Assembly (NCBI GenBank): GCA_035636195.1
Contig: DASPZP010000252.1
Location: 1-19,090 of the forward strand
Source of the DNA: Anaeromyxobacter_A sp035636195
GTDB taxonomy: Bacteria; Myxococcota; Myxococcia; Myxococcales; Anaeromyxobacteraceae
DNA length: 19,090 nucleotides
Direction of reading: 5' to 3'
Below, one piece after another: positions 15,001 through 19,090 of this stretch (the first letter of the stretch is position 1; every line of letters begins with the position of its first letter). The position numbers and the translations under genes were made by a program. The notes under the pieces are model-generated. The model saw only the letters and a list, made by a program, of their open reading frames with translations, was not told the origin of the DNA and did not search any database.

Positions 15001-16905
15001 TCAGAACTTCACGGCCACGCCGCTGCGGATGGCGTGGGCGCGCGACAGGCTGCTCTGCGGCGCAGTCGCCGGCGCGCCGGCCGGGCCGTAGCCGAGGCCG
15101 TCGAGCGGCTGCAGCAGGCCGTAGTTCAGGAACGCCACGAACCCGTCGTCCGAGTGGTAGGTGAGGCCGAGATCGACCTCGATCCCGAGCGGGCGGCTGG
15201 TGGTCGAAGGGGTCGAGCTGGCGTACATCGCCTGCGAGTACACGATGGAAGCGGTCGCCGCGAGGCCCTCGATGAACTCGTAGCGGGCGGTCGGCTTCAG
15301 GTAGAAGGCGTCGGTGACGCCCTGCAGGATCTCGCGCCACAGGATGAGGTCGACGCGGTAGGCCGGGTTGAAGCGGAAGTTCCGGATGTCCTGCACCCCA
15401 TCGCCTGCCGCCCCGAACTGCTGCCCGTCGAAGTTCCCCGTCTGCGGCACGGGGCAGGTGGTGACGCCGGCGGAGCTCGTCGTGCAGCCGCGCGCCGGCC
15501 GATTCCCGAAGCCCGGGTCGCGGTCGCCGCTCGCGAAGCCCGCCTCGCCACCGAGGTGGAACTTTCCCCCGGCGAGGCTCCAGTCGGCCTGCGCCGCGCC
15601 GCCGAACTGGCGCAGGAGCACCGGGCCGCCCACGGCGCTGGGGTCGACGGCGGCGTTGATCTGGCCCACGATCCCGGCCAGCTCCACCTCGAAGCGGAAC
15701 CGCTTCGTCTGGTAGCGGCTCCACAGGTCGAGCGTGTGCGCGTACGCGTCGCGCCGGACCGACGCTCCCGGATCCGAGACGGCGGAGGTCGCGTTCGAGA
15801 ACCGCGGGAACTCGTAGCCCTGCGACTTGTACATGTACCAGGCGCCGAACGAGGTGCTCGCTTCGCCGCGCTCGAGCTTGCGGCGCAGCTCCTCGTCGGT
15901 GTCGATCCGCGCCACCTTGATGCCGACCGCCTTGGCGTCGTCGCTCGGATCGCTGTCGAACGGCTGGCCGACGCCGCGCGTGAAGCGCTGGTCGATGGTG
16001 GTCACCCCGGTGGAGACGATCTCGTACATGGGCACGAGCACGAGCTGCCCCACCGCTGTCTTGAGCGGGGTGAGGGCGAACTGCAGCCGGTCGACGCTGT
16101 CGCCGAGGTCGTCGTCGAGGCCGTTGCCGGCGTGGGAGAGGATCCCGAGCCCCCAGGACGAGGGCATGCGCCCGAAGGAGAGCAGCCCGAGCGGCGTCTG
16201 CACCTCGGCCCAGGCCCGCTTCACGGCGAGCGAGGAGGCGGGCGACACCTGCGTCCGGGAGTCGAACGGCTGCAGGACCCCGTCCAACCCCGTGTAGATC
16301 CCTTGCGGCGTCGAGCCGAGCACCAGGTTGTCCAAGAGGTCCACCTGGCTGAGGACGCGCACCTGCTCCGAGACGTTCAGCGTCGGCTCGAGGCGGAAGC
16401 GCATGTTCGCGCTGGTGAGGGTGCCGCGGTGATCGGGGTCGCGCAGCGGCCGCGGGTACAGGAAGAAGCCGGAGGGATCGGCGGCGCGGCGCAGGTCGAG
16501 GTTGTCGAACAGGTCGCCCCGGACGCGCAGGTAGCCGTTCAGCTGGAGGAACTCGAGCTTCGGGCGCTCGCCGGCGGCGGAGGTCTCCATGAACTCGCGC
16601 GCGGCCTGCGCGCCCTGGATCTCCGCCCGCATCTCGTCCCGCATCTCCTCCTTGGCCTTCTCGACCTCCCGCCGCACGACGTCGCGGACGGCCGGGTCGA
16701 GCTCGGCTCCAGGCGCGCCCGCCGCCCGCGGCGCGCCCAGGCTGGGAGCCGCCGGGGCGGCGCGGGGAGCGATCGGGGCAGGGGCAGAAGGCGCCGGCGT
16801 GCCCGTGGCGGCGGGGGGCGGCTTCGGCTCGGCCGATTGCGCGCGGGCCTGCGCCGCCAGGAAGAGCGTGGAGGCGGCGAGCAAGGCGGGGAACAGCCGG
16901 GACAT
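15001..16905 (-). CDS. Outer-membrane beta-barrel-like protein with coiled-coil stalk (TIGR04551-like)
   Basis: A 634-residue exported protein. Residues 1-22 form a signal peptide with a likely cut after ARA (20-22). A Pro/Ala-rich linker (25-66) is followed by a charged helical segment likely to be a coiled coil (68-112, e.g. REVEKAKEEMRDEMRAE). From about 117 to the end the sequence alternates hydrophobic and polar residues with many aromatic and Gly/Asp-rich turns, and it finishes in VAVKF. A terminal Phe is the usual BAM-recognised end of outer-membrane barrels. I believe it belongs to the uncharacterised deltaproteobacterial TIGR04551 group, from memory. CTTSSAGVTTC (with two Cys) is probably an extracellular loop disulphide. 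ATG at 16905 has AGGGG five bases upstream; the upstream extension to 16968 is rejected. Substrate and function unknown. It is followed by argH after 25 bases. Confidence 0.75.
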   Translation of the reverse strand: MSRLFPALLAASTLFLAAQARAQSAEPKPPPAATGTPAPSAPAPIAPRAAPAAPSLGAPRAAGAPGAELDPAVRDVVRREVEKAKEEMRDEMRAEIQGAQAAREFMETSAAGERPKLEFLQLNGYLRVRGDLFDNLDLRRAADPSGFFLYPRPLRDPDHRGTLTSANMRFRLEPTLNVSEQVRVLSQVDLLDNLVLGSTPQGIYTGLDGVLQPFDSRTQVSPASSLAVKRAWAEVQTPLGLLSFGRMPSSWGLGILSHAGNGLDDDLGDSVDRLQFALTPLKTAVGQLVLVPMYEIVSTGVTTIDQRFTRGVGQPFDSDPSDDAKAVGIKVARIDTDEELRRKLERGEASTSFGAWYMYKSQGYEFPRFSNATSAVSDPGASVRRDAYAHTLDLWSRYQTKRFRFEVELAGIVGQINAAVDPSAVGGPVLLRQFGGAAQADWSLAGGKFHLGGEAGFASGDRDPGFGNRPARGCTTSSAGVTTCPVPQTGNFDGQQFGAAGDGVQDIRNFRFNPAYRVDLILWREILQGVTDAFYLKPTARYEFIEGLAATASIVYSQAMYASSTPSTTSRPLGIEVDLGLTYHSDDGFVAFLNYGLLQPLDGLGYGPAGAPATAPQSSLSRAHAIRSGVAVKF

Positions 16906-16988
16906 AGGAACCCCTGGGCGGGGCGCCGAGCAGGCGCCCGAATGCTGAAATTGCGGCCTTTTAAGCACGCGCTCCGCGCGTGGGTCAA
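16906..16988 (-). promoter_or_regulatory. Candidate promoter and structured leader of the barrel-protein gene
   Basis: On the minus strand TTGACC (16988-16983, five of six matches to -35) is followed after 18 bases by TTAAAA (16964-16959), a possible though imperfect -10 in an otherwise GC-rich region. The spacer contains a perfect inverted repeat, CACGCGC-TCC-GCGCGTG (+ strand, 16966-16982). A second perfect inverted repeat, GGGCGCC-N5-GGCGCCC (16921-16939), lies in the presumed leader before AGGGG and ATG. The -35 overlaps the epimerase stop codon. The first repeat could instead be a terminator stem for the epimerase transcript, although no T-tract follows. Confidence 0.45.
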
Positions 16989-17398
16989 GGAATCTCGGGC
17001 GCAGCTCCCTGGCGCAATTCGACGAGGACGCCGCGGCTGCCCTTCGGATGAACGAACGCGACCTTGGCCCCGCCCGCCCCCGCGCGCGGCACCTCGTCGA
17101 GGAGCGGTGCGCCGCCCGCGCGCAGGGCGGCCATCGCGCCCTGGATGTCCGGCACCTCGAGGCAGATGTGGTGGAGTCCTTCGCCGCGCTTCGCGATGGT
17201 CTTCGCCATGGGGCTGTCCGGCCCGGCGGGCGAGACGAGCTCGATCCGACCCGCGCCGTGCCCGAAGATGGCCACCCGGACCTGTTCGCTCGCGACCTCC
17301 TCCACCTCCGCCAGCTCGAGGCCGTAGACGTCCCGGTAGAGCCGGATGGCGGCGTCGAGATCGGAGACCAGGATGGCGACGTGATCGAGACCGGTCAT
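16985..17398 (-). CDS. mce: Methylmalonyl-CoA epimerase (VOC/glyoxalase family)
   Basis: Interconverts (2S)- and (2R)-methylmalonyl-CoA in the propionyl-CoA/succinyl-CoA route, cytosolic. The 137-residue length is typical. It has two VOC half-repeats. Likely metal ligands are His6 (LDHVAI), Glu53 (RIELVSP), His76/77 (GLHHICLEV) and Glu127 (VLVELRQ). GEGLHHICLEVPDI (72-85) and VAFVHPKGSRGVLVEL (113-128) are the strongest epimerase markers and set it apart from generic glyoxalases. ATG at 17398 follows GAGG. It is 77 bases after the transglutaminase-like gene and 79 bases before the barrel-protein gene. The mutase itself is not in this window. Confidence 0.92.
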   Translation of the reverse strand: MTGLDHVAILVSDLDAAIRLYRDVYGLELAEVEEVASEQVRVAIFGHGAGRIELVSPAGPDSPMAKTIAKRGEGLHHICLEVPDIQGAMAALRAGGAPLLDEVPRAGAGGAKVAFVHPKGSRGVLVELRQGAAPEIP

Positions 17399-17475
17399 GG
17401 GCTGCCTCGGCGCGCGGGGAGGGCCGCCATCACACCCGCTCGACGGGGCGCCGTCAACAGGCCCTCGGCCCCCCA

Positions 17476-18951
17476 TCAGCGGGTGCCCGGCGCGACCTCG
17501 GCGCTCACCACCTGGAGGGACCCGAGCAGCCCGACGGTGTCGACCTGCGTCCCGCGTCCGAGCACGATGTGCGTCGCGTCCGCCACCGGCTGATCGAAGG
17601 TCGGGTCGACCGCGATCCAATCCTCGCCGCTCTTCACCTCGGCCCAGGCGTGCCAGTACAGCGCCGGGAGGCCATCGTCGTAGCGCGCGAAGACGAGCCC
17701 GTGCACCTGGCGAGTGGGGATGCCCGCCGCGCGCGCCAATGCCGTGAAGAGCAGGGCGTGCTCGGTGCAGTCGCCCTTGCCGAGCTCCAGGACCTCGGTC
17801 GCGCGGTCGCGCGAGACGCCGTACGCCTTCTCGAGGCGCCCGTAGACGAAGTGCACGAGCTTCTCGGCCGAGCGGTAGACGCCCGGGGTGTCGCCCACGA
17901 CCTCGCGCGCGAGCTGGCGCAGCACCGGGGCGTCCGCGTCCACCTCGGGCGTGGCGCCGAGGAGCTCGTCCCCGGCCACGAGGCCCGCCGCCCGCGGCGC
18001 GTCGCGCGTGGGATCGGCGGCGGCTGGCCGGCGCACGGCCACGGTGAGGACCGCCAGGCCGTCGGCGCCCGCCCCCCAGGTCTGGCGCGGATCGGGAGCC
18101 TGGAATTCCTTCGGGAAGCCCCGCAGGCGGAACGTGGCGGTGGCGGGCACGGCGCGCGACAGCGCCGCGGGGAGGGCCACCCGCGTCATGCCGAACAGGT
18201 CGACCTTGTCGAGCCGGCGCGCGGTGTCCTCCGGCTCGGCCTTGGCCACGAGCGCGCCGCCCAGCCTGAGCTCGACGATTCGCCCATCGGCCGCGATCGA
18301 GATGCGCGAGGACGCTCGGTCGCCGACCTCGCGCTCGTCGACGAGCGACACCTCGGCCGACACCCCGCCCGCCGCCACCCGGGCCACCCCGGCGTGGCGG
18401 TCCTCCATCTTCTTCACGCGCAACGACTCGAGATCGAGCTGCTCGCCCGCCACGACGCCGCGACGCGCCGCGGCGAGGCGCGCCGCGTCGGCCTGCTCGG
18501 CCGTCTCGCCGAGCGGCGGCAGCTGGCGCGTCTCGCGCTGGCCCTGCGCGGCGAGCACCGCGCTGCAGCCGGTGACCGTGCAGCGTCCCTCGACCGAGCG
18601 GTCGCCGCCGTCGCCCGCGCGGCGCGAGGAGAACGCGAGGAGCCGTCCACCGGGGCGAGCCTCGTACACCTTCTCCTCGTCCTGGGTCCGCTGCACGTTG
18701 CGCCCGCCGACCGTCACCGACAGGGTCGAGGTGGTGCGCGCGACGAGGACTTTCTGCCCCTCGCGGAAGTCGATCCCCACCCAGACGCTCGAGAAGCCCG
18801 CCTTCTTGCCCATGAGGTAGACGCCGAACCACTCCGGCGCGGCGGGGCGCTGGAGGTGGACGACCTCCGGGACCGTGCCGCGACCGGCGGCCCCGGCGTC
18901 CGCCGCCGCTGCGAGCGCCACCAGCGCCAGGATCTTCAGGCTTCTGCGCAT
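17476..18951 (-). CDS. Exported transglutaminase-like (papain-fold) protein
   Basis: A 491-residue protein with a signal peptide (1-22; RRSLK then an Ala/Leu core). The C-terminal transglutaminase-like domain (about 345-460) has a full Cys-His-Asp triad: Cys395 (GKGDCTEHALLF), His434 (YWHAWAEV) and Asp449 (VDPTFD). Bacterial members of this fold are usually proteases, amidases or cross-linkers acting on peptides or cell-wall material; no substrate can be named. Residues about 40-340 are a long beta-rich region opening with WFGVYLMGKKAGF (41-53), a type of N-terminal domain I have seen only with this fold in deltaproteobacteria. Two cysteines (124 and 129) sit close together and may pair in the periplasm. 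ATG at 18951 has GGAG about six bases upstream. It starts the leftward ten-gene run. Confidence 0.86.
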   Translation of the reverse strand: MRRSLKILALVALAAAADAGAAGRGTVPEVVHLQRPAAPEWFGVYLMGKKAGFSSVWVGIDFREGQKVLVARTTSTLSVTVGGRNVQRTQDEEKVYEARPGGRLLAFSSRRAGDGGDRSVEGRCTVTGCSAVLAAQGQRETRQLPPLGETAEQADAARLAAARRGVVAGEQLDLESLRVKKMEDRHAGVARVAAGGVSAEVSLVDEREVGDRASSRISIAADGRIVELRLGGALVAKAEPEDTARRLDKVDLFGMTRVALPAALSRAVPATATFRLRGFPKEFQAPDPRQTWGAGADGLAVLTVAVRRPAAADPTRDAPRAAGLVAGDELLGATPEVDADAPVLRQLAREVVGDTPGVYRSAEKLVHFVYGRLEKAYGVSRDRATEVLELGKGDCTEHALLFTALARAAGIPTRQVHGLVFARYDDGLPALYWHAWAEVKSGEDWIAVDPTFDQPVADATHIVLGRGTQVDTVGLLGSLQVVSAEVAPGTR

Positions 18952-19090
18952 CGAGTCTCCACAGCTGCTTCCTAGCAGACTTCTCGGACGAGCCGGATCG
19001 GGTGGGAGGACGAGGGGGATTGTGGGTGCCCCGGCGCCCCGGAGGTGAGGTGGCGCTCGCTCGCCTTTTTTGCCCGTGCGCGGCAGTCAC
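18952..19090. other. Non-coding right edge, upstream of the transglutaminase-like gene
   Basis: This 139-base stretch is the presumed promoter region of the leftward run. I see no convincing -10/-35 pair, no RNA gene and no coding frame of its own. A T6 run at 19066-19071 follows only a four-base stem and has no upstream rightward gene to terminate. Confidence 0.4.

Noticed and set aside
17399..17475. Possible terminator between the transglutaminase-like gene and mce
   Set aside because: Only weak stems (GACGG/CCGTC, and GAGGGCC/GGCCCTC with a ~40-base loop) and no T-tract; insufficient support.
14962..18975. Very long rightward open frame (over 1300 codons) opposite argH, the barrel gene, mce and the transglutaminase-like gene
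   Set aside because: It is antisense to four genes with clear family motifs, is dominated by Arg/Ala/Gly/Glu as expected from reading GC-rich genes backward, and has no recognisable domain.
19052..19071. GGCG-N6-CGCC followed by six T considered as an intrinsic terminator
   Set aside because: The stem is only four base pairs, and no rightward gene precedes it.

Overview
The window is 19 kb of very GC-rich, gene-dense bacterial chromosome with almost every third codon position G or C. Gene content, codon bias and the mix of families point to a Myxococcota/Deltaproteobacteria genome, most like Anaeromyxobacter. This is inferred from style and gene families, not from a marker gene. I see no rRNA, tRNA, CRISPR, insertion sequence, prophage or origin. 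No stretch longer than about 150 bases lacks a gene.

Layout. (1) Positions 1-2703 hold aromatic amino acid entry enzymes. An AroG-type (class I-alpha) DAHP synthase, cut by the left edge, runs rightward. A Thermotoga-like (class I-beta) DAHP synthase runs leftward, with a small exported ferritin-like protein downstream of it. (2) Positions 2782-6567 form a divergent nitrogen/amine-looking group. Leftward are a glutamine-synthetase-like ligase and an iron-type alcohol dehydrogenase. Rightward are a class I glutamine amidotransferase and a translationally coupled unknown helical protein. (3) Positions 6570-6655 carry a nested palindromic REP-like repeat between convergent genes. (4) Positions 6669-9153 hold sugar-phosphate enzymes: a small transaldolase (leftward), and divergently an arabinose-5-phosphate isomerase (Kdo/LPS precursor) followed by a class II aldolase. 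(5) Positions 9150-18951 are an unbroken leftward run of ten genes: exported transglutaminase-like protein, methylmalonyl-CoA epimerase, outer-membrane barrel-like protein, argH, an LptM-like lipoprotein, lysA, dapA, dapB, a fumarylacetoacetate-hydrolase-family protein and folK. The part from argH to folK is tightly packed (two 4-base GTGA start/stop overlaps, one zero-base junction, gaps of 13-28 bases) and is almost certainly one operon.

How it fits together. The argH-to-dapB block gives arginine (last step) and three steps of the diaminopimelate/lysine route. folK adds folate synthesis. The two DAHP synthases feed chorismate, the precursor of aromatic amino acids and of the folate pABA moiety. 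The isomerase and the LptM-like lipoprotein both relate to the LPS outer membrane. The GS-like ligase, Fe-ADH and amidotransferase could together form a gamma-glutamylation route for an amine or amino alcohol. That is the most interesting functional hypothesis here and is inferred from context only.

Most genes are ordinary housekeeping genes with intact catalytic residues. The less ordinary items are the tiny lipoprotein between argH and lysA, the exported ferritin-like protein, the REP-like palindrome, the barrel gene's leader with two inverted repeats, and the unassigned proteins.
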